Shown: piece by piece, positions 1 to 6,947 of the stretch
How positions within the stretch are numbered: the stretch's first letter is position 1
Layout: every line of letters begins with the position of its first letter
Source: CAYRGQ01 sp964444885
GTDB taxonomy: Bacteria > Bacteroidota > Bacteroidia > Sphingobacteriales > Sphingobacteriaceae
Direction of reading: 5' to 3'
NCBI GenBank assembly: GCA_964444885.1
Contig: CAYUIZ010000118.1
Coordinates: 1 to 9,075, forward strand
Length of the DNA: 9,075 bases
Made by a program: the position numbers and the translations under genes
Notes under the pieces: generated by a model
Databases searched by the model: none
Told to the model about the DNA's origin: nothing
Seen by the model: the letters and a program-made list of their open reading frames with translations, nothing else

Positions 1-197
1 AAGTCATCCTTGGTCGGGTAGTCCGGCCAGATCTCCTCGATGTTTTCATAAGGTTCGCCATCGTCTTCCAGCGCTTGCAGGTTTTCAATAACTTCCACCG
101 GAGCCCCGGAACGGATACCATAGTCGATCAGCTCATCTTTCGTGGCTGGCCAAGGTGCGTCTTCCAAATGGGATGCTAACTCTAATGTCCAATACAT
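1..197 (-). CDS. DUF2795-like small acidic protein, 3' end cut by window edge
   Basis: Sixty-five codons are visible, starting with ATG at 197 and reading off the left edge with no stop. The protein starts MYWTLELASHLEDAPWPATK and continues with a DELIDYGIRSGAP stretch (residues 21-33), an ENLQALEDDGEPY stretch (38-50) and EEIWPDYPTKDD near the visible end. I recognise this as the short (about 70-75 residue) Bacteroidota form of the DUF2795 family. The pattern of a proline/tryptophan segment, a DEL helix, a glycine turn and a final WPDYPTKDD motif fits that family. It is acidic and has no signal peptide or membrane segment, so it is probably cytosolic. Its function is not known and I do not propose one. 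The upstream sequence on its strand contains AAGG four bases from the ATG, a weak ribosome-binding site. If the usual length holds, only about 8-10 residues are missing. Confidence 0.75.
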   Translation of the reverse strand, partial: MYWTLELASHLEDAPWPATKDELIDYGIRSGAPVEVIENLQALEDDGEPYENIEEIWPDYPTKDD

Positions 198-238
198 AAC
201 CTTATTATTTTTTAATTTTAGTTCTTCTCAATTTTCGG

Positions 239-246
239 CAAAAATA
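239..246 (-). promoter_or_regulatory. Putative TAnnTTTG promoter for the DUF2795-like gene
   Basis: The minus strand reads TATTTTTG here, a full match to the Bacteroidota -7 consensus TAnnTTTG. It would start transcription near 235 and give a leader of roughly 38 bases before the ATG at 197. No TTG or TTTG lies at the expected -33 distance, and the region is AT-rich, so a chance match is possible. Confidence 0.4.
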
Positions 247-422
247 TAACATTTCCTTTATGTTTTGGAGAATTATTTAGATCATTTTTTTTATTAATGA
301 TAAGTGTCTGATGGTGAGTGATTTAAATATTAGGTAGTGTGCTTTTACTTGGGCTCGAAAGGGTTTTTCAGGGCAAGGGTGTGTGCGTAGCAATACGTTC
401 GTCGCGCAGCAGCTACTGGGGG

Positions 423-436
423 TAGGGGTTCCCCTA
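423..436. repeat. Short inverted repeat in the 198-491 spacer
   Basis: TAGGGG and CCCCTA form a perfect 6-bp inverted repeat around a central TT. It lies in the 294-base spacer between the ABC ATPase stop and the DUF2795-like start. No T-tract follows on either strand, so it is not a standard intrinsic terminator. It could be a protein-binding palindrome or chance. Apart from this and the promoter at 239-246, I see nothing recognisable in the spacer. It changes from AT-rich (200-320) to GC-rich (350-490) without an ORF. Confidence 0.35.
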
Positions 437-491
437 TGTCGCGGGTAAGGCAAATTCTAACCCAGGAAACAATAGGAATGACGGCGTTCGC

Positions 492-1250
492 TTAGAACTT
501 CTCGAAATCGCTTCCTTTTTCGCGTAAGGCGGATAAGCGGGGCGACACGCTTTTTACATCCGCATTCATGTAATCTTGCTCAATCAATCCGTCGCGCATC
601 CGCACGATCCGGTGCGCATGTTGGGCGATGTCCTCTTCGTGGGTAACGAGGATGATCGTATTGCCGCGGGAGTGGATTTCCTCAAGCAGGCCCATGATTT
701 CGATGGATGTCTTGGTGTCCAAGTTTCCGGTAGGCTCATCGGCCAGGATGATGGACGGGTTGTTGATCAGCGCACGCGCCACGGCTACGCGCTGGCGCTG
801 TCCGCCCGATAGTTCATTGGGTTTGTGGTCTACCCGATTGCCCAGCCCGACGCTTTCCAATGCAGCCTGTGCACGCTCGTTTCGGGTCTGTTTACTCACG
901 CCGGCGTACACCAACGGCAAGGCTACGTTGTCCAACGACGTGGAGCGTGGCAGGAGGTTAAAGGTCTGGAAGACGAAGCCAATTTCCTTGTTGCGTACGT
1001 CAGCCAGCTCGTCGTCCGTCATTTCGCTCACGTTAATGCCATTAAGGATATATTCGCCACGTGTGGGCGTATCCAGACAACCGAGAATGTTCATGAGCGT
1101 GGATTTTCCCGAACCGGAGGGCCCCATCAGCGCCACGAATTCTCCCTTATCAATCGTCAGGGAGACCGACTTCAAGGCGTGTATGGTTTCCGCACCTATA
1201 ACGTATTTCCGGCCAATATCCGTGATGTGTATAAGGGAGGGTGTGGGCAT
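492..1250 (-). CDS. ABC transporter ATP-binding protein, MacB/LolD type
   Basis: This 252-residue protein is an ATPase subunit of the MacB/LolD/FtsE type. These pair with four-TM permeases bearing a large periplasmic domain and move lipoproteins, peptides or drugs by mechanotransmission. All catalytic elements are present and intact: Walker A GPSGSGKST (residues 43-51), Q-loop glutamine 95 in FVFQTFNLLPR, signature LSGGQ (147-151), Walker B IILADE (167-172) followed by the PTGNLD D-loop region, and H-loop histidine 204 in VTHEED. A 27-residue tail after DYMNADV is not part of the core fold. I chose the ATG at 1250 because the N-terminus then begins MPTPSLIHITDIGRKY, as in relatives. A longer frame back to 1364 would overlap plsC by 71 bases. 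No Shine-Dalgarno is seen. It follows plsC by 43 bases, probably in one transcript. No permease gene lies in the window, so the substrate is unknown. Confidence 0.93.
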   Translation of the reverse strand: MPTPSLIHITDIGRKYVIGAETIHALKSVSLTIDKGEFVALMGPSGSGKSTLMNILGCLDTPTRGEYILNGINVSEMTDDELADVRNKEIGFVFQTFNLLPRSTSLDNVALPLVYAGVSKQTRNERAQAALESVGLGNRVDHKPNELSGGQRQRVAVARALINNPSIILADEPTGNLDTKTSIEIMGLLEEIHSRGNTIILVTHEEDIAQHAHRIVRMRDGLIEQDYMNADVKSVSPRLSALREKGSDFEKF

Positions 1251-1293
1251 ATCGCTACTAAATTTACTATAAGACGACGCTGGCGCCAGTTTG

Positions 1294-2037
1294 TTACAGG
1301 TTATTGGTCTGTGTCCATCGCTTTTCCATCGTGGCATAGACCTGATCGCGTAGGGCATCGGCATCCGCGAGGGTCAGCGCATCGGTCGGGACGGGCTTCA
1401 GCAACGATACATGGGTGATGCCCGGTCGGCTTCCAAATTGCTCGGCTCCGTCCCAATAGAGCTTCCAGGCGTCGTGGATGACAACCGGAATGACGGGGAC
1501 GCCCATTTCGATGGCTAGTTTGAACGGTCCGTTCTTGAATTCGTGCAGGCGTGGCGGATATTCATCGCCGATGAGTCCTTCGGGAAAGATGACGACGCTG
1601 CGGCCTTCGGCTAGACGCTCCTGCGCGCGCTTAAGTGCGCGGAACGATGACATCTTGCTGTTGCGGTCGACGGGAATGTCTATGGTGCGGAAAAACAGTC
1701 CGGTCACCGGGTTATTGAGCAACTCAGTCTTGCCCATGAATGAAAAGTTGGGCGGGCAGGCCAGTACCATGGCCGTGATGTCCAGGTATGAGGTATGGTT
1801 CGGACAGAGGATGTACGGCTTGGTCCAGTCGATGGGCTCCTCCGCCTCAAAGCGGTAAAAGAAGCCCACCAAGGCAGAGCTGCACCAGCTGATGACTTTG
1901 CGGCAGCGCGCCATTCGGGTGAAATGGCGCTGGGGCGAACGGCCCCAGTAGGCTAATAGGGGGTAAAAAATTGAGAAACAGAGGAGTACCGACCCCAAGT
2001 AGAGGTAACGATGTGCTTTTCCCAACAGTCTCTTCAT
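1294..2037 (-). CDS. plsC: 1-acyl-sn-glycerol-3-phosphate acyltransferase (PlsC family)
   Basis: This 247-residue membrane acyltransferase should transfer a fatty acyl group to lysophosphatidic acid to make phosphatidic acid, or to a related lysolipid. The family motifs appear in order: NHTSYLD (residues 80-86) with catalytic H81 and D86 in the HX4D box; a substrate-binding block around GKTELLNNP ending in IPVDR (121-125); FPEG (151-154); and a final proline-rich block GVPVIPVVIH (179-188). A hydrophobic segment at about residues 11-31 is a likely membrane anchor. The length is usual for PlsC. I chose the ATG at 2037 because a TTG-N20-TACCTTTG promoter ends 4 bases upstream, which rules out the longer frame back to 2181. 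It appears to lead a two-gene unit with the ABC ATPase. Bacteroidota often have several PlsC paralogues, and acceptor specificity (including ornithine or glycine lipids) cannot be read from the sequence. Confidence 0.9.
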   Translation of the reverse strand: MKRLLGKAHRYLYLGSVLLCFSIFYPLLAYWGRSPQRHFTRMARCRKVISWCSSALVGFFYRFEAEEPIDWTKPYILCPNHTSYLDITAMVLACPPNFSFMGKTELLNNPVTGLFFRTIDIPVDRNSKMSSFRALKRAQERLAEGRSVVIFPEGLIGDEYPPRLHEFKNGPFKLAIEMGVPVIPVVIHDAWKLYWDGAEQFGSRPGITHVSLLKPVPTDALTLADADALRDQVYATMEKRWTQTNNL

Positions 2038-2041
2038 GCAC

Positions 2042-2072
2042 CAAAGGTATGGAAACGGGGCAAATGAAACAA
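2042..2072 (-). promoter_or_regulatory. Promoter of plsC, predicted near-leaderless
   Basis: On the minus strand TTG (2072-2070), a 20-base spacer and TACCTTTG (2049-2042) match the Bacteroidota -33/-7 promoter. The -7 element ends only 4 bases before the plsC ATG at 2037, so transcription should begin within a base or two of the start codon. The two-part match at correct spacing makes chance unlikely. Confidence 0.7.
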
Positions 2073-2107
2073 CCTTGCGGCCGTGTGCCGGCGCAGCTAA
2101 GCCCCAT

Positions 2108-2164
2108 GAAAAAGAGGCCGTACCCGATGCCCGATGTGGTGGGCATAGCGATAGCGACCTCTTT
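2108..2164 (-). terminator. Intrinsic terminator after the M20 peptidase gene
   Basis: Reading the minus strand just after the peptidase stop at 2188, a 10-bp outer stem (2164-2155 with 2120-2111, one G-U pair) encloses a perfect 6-bp inner hairpin (2146-2141 with 2132-2127, 8-base loop). It is followed by a T-run (minus strand of 2113-2109). The inner and outer stems are separated by unpaired bases, so it is less compact than a textbook terminator. Its position between the peptidase stop and the plsC promoter fits. Confidence 0.6.
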
Positions 2165-2187
2165 GCCAATGCGTGTGCCAAAATAGG

Positions 2188-3555
2188 CTAATTCAATTCC
2201 GCAAAGTACTTGTGGAACAGCGGAATGGTCTCAATCCCTTTCAGGTAATTGGCGATGTCGTATTTTTCGTTGGGGGAGTGCAGGTTATCGCTGTCCAGCC
2301 CGAAGCCCATCAACACCGTCTTGATGCCCAATGCTTTCTCAAAGAGCGCCACGATCGGAATACTGCCGCCGCCCCGTGTCGGGATGGGTTTTTTGCCGAA
2401 TGCTTCTTCCATTGCTTTTTCAGCCGCCTGGAATGCCACGCTGTCCGTTGGCGTTACAACCGGTTCGCCGCCGTGATGCGGTTTGACGGTGACGGTAACG
2501 GACGGCGGTGCTATTTTGGCGAAATGGTCCGCAAAGAGCTTGGTGATCGTTTGGGAGTCCTGGTTGGGGACCAGGCGCATCGAGATTTTGGCATTCGCTT
2601 TGGATGGCAGCACGGTTTTCGCGCCTTCACCGATATAGCCGCTCCAGATGCCGTTGACTTCCATCGTGGGCCGGGTGCCGGTGCGTTCAAATGTCGAATA
2701 GCCCTTTTCGCCCCAAAGCTCCTCGACGCCCAAATCCTGCCTGTACTCGTCTTCATCATAGGGTGCCGAATTCAGGGCTTGGCGCTCGTCATCGGTCAGC
2801 TCCACGACATCGTCGTAGAAACCGGGGATGTTGATGTGGTTGTTTTCGTCGTGCAGCGAGGCTATCATCTTGGCGAGGATAGTCGCCGGGTTGGCTACCG
2901 CCCCTCCATAAACGCCCGAGTGCAAATCCCGGTTGGGGCCGACGACCTCAACTTCTACGTACGACAAGCCGCGCAAGCCCGTTTCGAGGGATGGCGTGTC
3001 CAAGCTGATCATCGCTGTATCCGAAATCAGGACCACGTCGGCCGTCAGGCGTTCTTTGTTGGCGTTGACAAAAATGCCGAGGTTTTCTGACCCGACTTCC
3101 TCTTCGCCTTCGATCATGAACTTGACGTTGCAGGCCAGCAGCCCTTCGTTGGTCATTAGTTCAAAAGCCTTCACATGCATGTAAAACTGTCCCTTGTCGT
3201 CGCAGGCCCCGCGGGCATATATTTTTCCGTCGCGGATGGTCGGTTCGAAGGGTGGTGTTTTCCAGAGTTCGAGCGGATCAGGTGGCTGCACGTCATAGTG
3301 CCCGTATACCAGAATCGTCGGTTTGGCGGGGTCGATGATCTTTTCGCCGTAGACAATGGGGTGGCCTGCCGTAGGGCATACTTCCACGTTGTCAGCACCG
3401 GCATCGCGAAGTTTCTGCGCGACAAATTCGGCCGTGTTTTTTACATCAGCGGCGTACTTGGGGTCGGCGCTGACCGAGGGAAAACGGAGCAACTCAAACA
3501 GCTCATCCAAGAAGCGCTGCTGGTTATCCGCTACATATTTCTTGATTTTTTGCAT
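2188..3555 (-). CDS. M20-family metallopeptidase (dipeptidase, carnosinase-like)
   Basis: This 455-residue cytosolic zinc peptidase of the M20 family most likely cleaves dipeptides or short peptides. Active-site residues can be placed by motif. H86 (metal) and D88 lie in YGHYDVQP. D119, the bridging metal ligand, lies in GACDDKG. E152 is the general base and E153 a metal ligand in EGEEEVGSE. D179 lies in ISDT. H426 is the C-terminal metal ligand in NLHSPNE. The H86-D119 spacing of 33 equals that of mammalian CN2. The inserted dimerisation domain (about residues 205-370) includes DLHSG at 210-214. There is no signal peptide. I chose the ATG at 3555 (MQKIKKYVADNQQRF); the frame open to 3588 adds 11 residues that run over the predicted transcription start. 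It has its own promoter and terminator, so it is probably monocistronic. Exact substrates are unknown; amidohydrolase or succinyl-diaminopimelate hydrolase activity is less likely given the overall dipeptidase resemblance. Confidence 0.93.
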   Translation of the reverse strand: MQKIKKYVADNQQRFLDELFELLRFPSVSADPKYAADVKNTAEFVAQKLRDAGADNVEVCPTAGHPIVYGEKIIDPAKPTILVYGHYDVQPPDPLELWKTPPFEPTIRDGKIYARGACDDKGQFYMHVKAFELMTNEGLLACNVKFMIEGEEEVGSENLGIFVNANKERLTADVVLISDTAMISLDTPSLETGLRGLSYVEVEVVGPNRDLHSGVYGGAVANPATILAKMIASLHDENNHINIPGFYDDVVELTDDERQALNSAPYDEDEYRQDLGVEELWGEKGYSTFERTGTRPTMEVNGIWSGYIGEGAKTVLPSKANAKISMRLVPNQDSQTITKLFADHFAKIAPPSVTVTVKPHHGGEPVVTPTDSVAFQAAEKAMEEAFGKKPIPTRGGGSIPIVALFEKALGIKTVLMGFGLDSDNLHSPNEKYDIANYLKGIETIPLFHKYFAELN

Positions 3556-3575
3556 AATAGTAAAAGGGTTTGATG

Positions 3576-3607
3576 CAAAGCTACACAATGTTGGGCATTA
3601 TGAGAAA
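3576..3607 (-). promoter_or_regulatory. Promoter of the M20 peptidase gene
   Basis: The minus strand carries TAGCTTTG (3583-3576), a full -7 match, with TTTC (3607-3604) 20 bases upstream as a one-mismatch -33 element. The predicted start near 3572 gives a leader of about 17 bases to the ATG at 3555. The leader has no Shine-Dalgarno sequence. Confidence 0.6.
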
Positions 3608-3629
3608 GATAGCAATTCGCCCCTCAGGG

Positions 3630-3637
3630 CAAACGTA
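3630..3637 (-). promoter_or_regulatory. Possible second upstream -7 element for the M20 gene
   Basis: The minus strand reads TACGTTTG, another full TAnnTTTG match, 54 bases upstream of the first. The expected -33 region is an A-run with no TTG. It could be an alternative start with a leader of about 70 bases, or chance. Confidence 0.3.
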
Positions 3638-3656
3638 TCTAATTTTTTTCGTCATT

Positions 3657-3683
3657 GCCTGCCTGCCGACCGGCCAAGCAGGC
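3657..3683. repeat. GCCTGCC hairpin (REP-like palindrome)
   Basis: GCCTGC (3657-3662) pairs with GCAGGC (3678-3683), and the inner GCCG (3665-3668) pairs with CGGC (3671-3674) around a 2-base loop. The left half is a tandem GCCTGCCTGCCG. The right half looks like a decayed copy of its complement, with CAA where GCAG would be expected. It lies between the receptor terminator and the M20 promoter and has no coding role. Confidence 0.5.
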
Positions 3684-3712
3684 GATTCCGTCGTCGCAGT
3701 TGTGTCGGCGTG

Positions 3713-3756
3713 AAAAGGAAATAGGGCTGCCTGCGCGGAACGGCAGGCAGCCCTAT
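3713..3756 (-). terminator. Intrinsic terminator after the TonB-dependent receptor gene
   Basis: A perfect 14-bp stem (3721-3734 with 3743-3756) has an 8-base loop and begins 24 bases beyond the receptor's TAA. On the minus strand it is followed by a T-rich tract reading TTCCTTTT (3720-3713). The stem is long and GC-rich and its core, GGCTGCCTGC, resembles the neighbouring GCCTGCC hairpin. Confidence 0.8.
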
Positions 3757-3779
3757 GTTGCGGAGTTTTTCCGGCAGCT

Positions 3780-6700
3780 TTAATTCAACAATTCGTCAAA
3801 CGTGATCGATATGTAGTATAAGCCACCGACAGACGGGTTGCCCCATCCGGTGGTGTACAGCTTGCTGCCGATGTTGGTTCCCCCAACTTTGATAATCGAT
3901 TGGATTTGCGGGATCTTTTTGCTGATCTGCGCATCCACGGTGGAAAAGGCCGGAATCAATGTATGGCGACCGATATTGGCGGCGGGCGTGGCGATACTCG
4001 CATGCCAGATCATCTCCGTCTGATGGCGGTAGGTGACCCCAAAGCCCCATCCCGACCGGCCGATATCCCGGTTAGCGAATCCGACGTTAAACCGGTACTT
4101 GGGCGAGTTGAAGAAGGTGAGGAAGGAAGGATCCTCCTCGCGCAATTCGTCGTCGTTCAGCAGCTCGTTTTGCGTCGCGTTGCCGCTGAGGATGAATCCC
4201 TTGCCGATGGCGTATTCGAGGCCGATGCCCCAGCCCGAGTTTTTCAGCACTTGCGAGGCATTCACCGGCATGCTGTACACATTACGGGCGGACGGATTAG
4301 CCAAATCGGAGATTGGGCCTTCCGGATCGGCGCGCTGGAGCAATACCACGGAGCCCTCGAAGCTGAGGAAGCGGTTGTAATAATAGAAGAGGTCGACGAG
4401 CAGCTTGCCGTTGATCAGGCTTTTGTAGCCGACCTCGTAGGTCTCCACGCGCTCAGGCTCCCACTCCTTGAATTCGTAAGGCGTGAAATTCTGGTTGTTG
4501 ACATCCGAAAGCGCGTAAACCGGATTGCTGTTCATGTTGTACTTATCGCGAAACAGCGGCAATCCGCCAACCAGCCTTGCCTGTGGCGTGAGCAGGTCGA
4601 TGTATTGGTTTTGCGTAGTCGGAATACGGAACCCGCGCTGGAACGACGCGCGGAAGTTGTGGTTGTCCGCGACGGTGTACACCGCTGAAACGCGTGGGCT
4701 GAACTGCCCTTCGAAGTTTTCGTTCTTGTCGTAGCGCATTGACGCCGTCAGCCGGAATGCGTCGGCAAAACTCCGCGCCGCCTGCAGATACGCGCCCCAC
4801 TCGCGGATGTCAAACTCCGAACCATCCTGTTGCAGGGTGAAGAGGGTTCCCTCGGAATTCAGGTCGTAAACCCGGTAGTTGGCACCGGTGACGATTTCCA
4901 CGACCGACGGGTCGATCACTTGGTTAAAGTTGTACATCGCTTCGGCGTGGTACATGTTTGTACGATCGAGGAAATTGGCGCCTGCGGGAATCGCACGGGT
5001 TTTGATATCGGCGATCGCTTCATCGAAGTGCGTGCCGCCGGGCAGGTACATGGCGTCGGCCGTAGCCAAGGCCGGCGCCAGGGCTTGGGTCACCCATTCC
5101 TCGCGGTTGGCCGAGGCGTGCGTACCCGCGGCCGCTTGCGCCGCGGTGATGGCGTCCGGGTGCGCCGCACCACCCATCATGGCCGTTTGGTAAGCTTGGA
5201 GGAATGCGCCCGCGTATTGGGTGTAGTTGTGCGCCACCACGTTCGGAACGCCAGCACCCAAGGCCGTTTGCAAGTAGCGCTGGCTCATCAGGCTTCCCAG
5301 CACCCCAAGCGCGTGGGCATCGCCCGAGTTTTCGCGCGTGGTGTATCCCCTGACGAAGAAATTGCTTCCCCGAATTTCGGCTTTGTACTGCCCCATCGTG
5401 AAGTTTTGGATATTGTAGCGGTCAGCAGCGGTGTATACTGCAGAACCCTTGCCCCAGTTGGCCTGGACTAAAGCCTCGACGCGGTCATTGAGTCGGTAGT
5501 GTAGGGATCCGTTGAATTTCAAGCTTTTCGTGGGGTAAGCAGTCAGTTGGTTTTCGGCATAGCCGGGTGCGTTTTGGTAATACGTTTCGGGCACCATCGC
5601 ATTGAGGATGGCGCGTGCCGCGCCAATCTGCGCCATTTGGTCCGCTCCAGCGATAAACTGGGGGAGGGTAGCCCCGCCGATTTGCGGGATGGGCGTGGTG
5701 AAGATCGCACCCAAGGCTCCCGAGGTACCGTCGGAGCCGTCGCCCGGCATGCCGTTCGCGTAGAGCATGTCATACAAGGGCAAATTGGTGCCTAAGTCGC
5801 CATTCCAGTTGATGCCGTCGTAGAACGGACTATTACGCACGTTTCCGACGTTGTTTTCAAGCGTCGATTCCCCGACGAAGCTCTGGTCGCGGTAATCGGT
5901 CGCATGCCAATCCTCGGCGGTCAAATAGGCAAAGTTCAGTTTGAAGGCAAACCGGTCGTTATACGCTTTGGCCAAGCGCACGGCCACATCGTAAAACGAA
6001 GTGTTGCGCGTGGATCGGTTTCCCGCGCTCATCACGCCCGACTTCATGTAGGCGCTAAGCCCCTGGTATTCGAAGGGCGATTTGCTGTTCATGAGCAGGA
6101 GCCCATTGATGGCGTTGGGCCCGTAGAGCGCGGAGGCCGCACCCGGGAGGAGTTCCACGCTCTCTACATCGAGCTCGGACATGCCCACCACGTTGCCCAC
6201 CGCGAAATTAAGGCCCGGAGCTTGGTTATCCATGCCGTCTACCAGCTGCACGAGGCGTGTATTGCCGTTGGCACCGAAGCCCCGCGTGTTGACGGAGCTA
6301 AACGTAAAGGACTGAGTCGTCATCTCGACACCTTTCATGTTGCGCAACGCGTCATAAAACGAGGGTTGCGGGCTTTCGCGTATCGCGGTAATATTCAGTT
6401 TCTCGATGGAAACCGGCGATTTCAGCAGGCTTTCCTCCGTGCGCGAAGCCGATACGACGACTTCTTCCGCCATAAAGGACTGCTCATTAAGGGCTACGTC
6501 GAGCGACGCGCCCGATTCCGTAACGCCGACCTCCTGCGTAGCGAAACCCACCGAAGAAAACACCAGGGTTATCGGGGGGCTGTCGTTTACCGTCAGTGAA
6601 AACCGGCCCGCGGCATCGGTGGTGGTACCCACCACGCGTCCTTTGACGTGGATGCTGACACCGATGAGCGGCGCGTCAGTAGCCGCATTCGTGACCGTGC

Positions 6701-6800
6701 CCGTCACGACGGTTTGTGCATAAACCGCATGGCTTAGCAGGAAAAGCAAGGGAAGCAATACCAAGCGCCCAAGCCCTTTTTTAGTAAAGAGTGGTTCCAT
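3780..6800 (-). CDS. TonB-dependent outer-membrane receptor with N-terminal carboxypeptidase-regulatory-like domain
   Basis: This 1006-residue receptor should import a scarce substrate across the outer membrane using TonB/ExbBD energy. Domains in order: signal peptide (residues 1-28, hydrophobic LVLLPLLFLLSHA, cleavage likely after HAVYA); a carboxypeptidase-regulatory-like beta domain (about 31-107, VVTGTVTNAATDAPLIGVSI, ending FSSVGFATQEVGV); a TonB-box-like EEVVVSASR (112-120); plug (about 125-240), with the conserved NTRGFGANGNTRLVQLVDGM and GAASALYGPNAINGL segments; then the 22-strand barrel (about 245-1006). An alanine-rich, probably helical stretch (about 523-600) interrupts the barrel. 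The chain ends YYISITFDELLN, so the usual terminal aromatic is followed by five more residues. No SusD gene is adjacent, so a SusC-type glycan receptor is unlikely. The ligand is unknown; peptide, siderophore or vitamin are all open. The start is ATG at 6800, giving a clean signal peptide. It is followed by a strong terminator. Confidence 0.94.
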   Translation of the reverse strand: MEPLFTKKGLGRLVLLPLLFLLSHAVYAQTVVTGTVTNAATDAPLIGVSIHVKGRVVGTTTDAAGRFSLTVNDSPPITLVFSSVGFATQEVGVTESGASLDVALNEQSFMAEEVVVSASRTEESLLKSPVSIEKLNITAIRESPQPSFYDALRNMKGVEMTTQSFTFSSVNTRGFGANGNTRLVQLVDGMDNQAPGLNFAVGNVVGMSELDVESVELLPGAASALYGPNAINGLLLMNSKSPFEYQGLSAYMKSGVMSAGNRSTRNTSFYDVAVRLAKAYNDRFAFKLNFAYLTAEDWHATDYRDQSFVGESTLENNVGNVRNSPFYDGINWNGDLGTNLPLYDMLYANGMPGDGSDGTSGALGAIFTTPIPQIGGATLPQFIAGADQMAQIGAARAILNAMVPETYYQNAPGYAENQLTAYPTKSLKFNGSLHYRLNDRVEALVQANWGKGSAVYTAADRYNIQNFTMGQYKAEIRGSNFFVRGYTTRENSGDAHALGVLGSLMSQRYLQTALGAGVPNVVAHNYTQYAGAFLQAYQTAMMGGAAHPDAITAAQAAAGTHASANREEWVTQALAPALATADAMYLPGGTHFDEAIADIKTRAIPAGANFLDRTNMYHAEAMYNFNQVIDPSVVEIVTGANYRVYDLNSEGTLFTLQQDGSEFDIREWGAYLQAARSFADAFRLTASMRYDKNENFEGQFSPRVSAVYTVADNHNFRASFQRGFRIPTTQNQYIDLLTPQARLVGGLPLFRDKYNMNSNPVYALSDVNNQNFTPYEFKEWEPERVETYEVGYKSLINGKLLVDLFYYYNRFLSFEGSVVLLQRADPEGPISDLANPSARNVYSMPVNASQVLKNSGWGIGLEYAIGKGFILSGNATQNELLNDDELREEDPSFLTFFNSPKYRFNVGFANRDIGRSGWGFGVTYRHQTEMIWHASIATPAANIGRHTLIPAFSTVDAQISKKIPQIQSIIKVGGTNIGSKLYTTGWGNPSVGGLYYISITFDELLN

Positions 6801-6820
6801 AATTGGTTCGTTAATTGGTT
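6800..6820. repeat. Direct repeat at the receptor start codon
   Basis: TAATTGGTT occurs twice (6800-6808 and 6812-6820) with a 12-base period. The first copy overlaps the receptor's start codon. On the transcribed strand this gives two AACCAATTA units in the leader. It could bind a regulator or be chance in AT-rich DNA. Confidence 0.4.
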
Positions 6821-6947
6821 TATGTACAATATTAGCAAATTATCCGTCATGATGGGTTCGCCGCGCGGCATTATGGTCTTAACTTGTTGAATAATAGTGT
6901 ATAAAAAAATGTTAAATAATCAGCGGATAACGAAATAGCGGCGTGAA

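Noticed and set aside
628..1272. 214-codon plus-strand frame opposite the ABC ATPase
   Set aside because: Serine/arginine-rich antisense shadow of an intact ATPase gene.
1251..1364. Longer N-terminus for the ABC ATPase (38 extra residues)
   Set aside because: It overlaps the end of plsC by 71 bases and the extra residues do not look like the family; the conserved region starts right after the ATG at 1250.
2038..2181. Longer N-terminus for PlsC (48 extra residues)
   Set aside because: It would cover the peptidase terminator and the plsC promoter; the added residues are low-complexity and not family-like.
2173..3090. 305-codon plus-strand frame
   Set aside because: It is antisense to the M20 peptidase, which has complete active-site motifs; the frame resembles no family.
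3556..3588. Eleven extra N-terminal residues on the M20 peptidase
   Set aside because: They run across the TAGCTTTG promoter element and its predicted start; the family N-terminus begins at MQKIKKY.
3900..4688. 262-codon plus-strand frame, and other long frames opposite the receptor (4830-5471, 5904-6599)
   Set aside because: All lie antisense to the receptor barrel, have biased composition and no recognisable domains; they arise from GC-rich codon positions.
3780..6800. SusC-type glycan receptor
   Set aside because: No SusD-like lipoprotein gene is next to it and no glycoside hydrolase or sensor genes are in the window; the call stays at generic TonB-dependent receptor.
6835..6843. ATAATTTG-like -7 element for the receptor on the minus strand
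   Set aside because: The TA is one base out of register with the TTTG and there is no TTG at the -33 distance.
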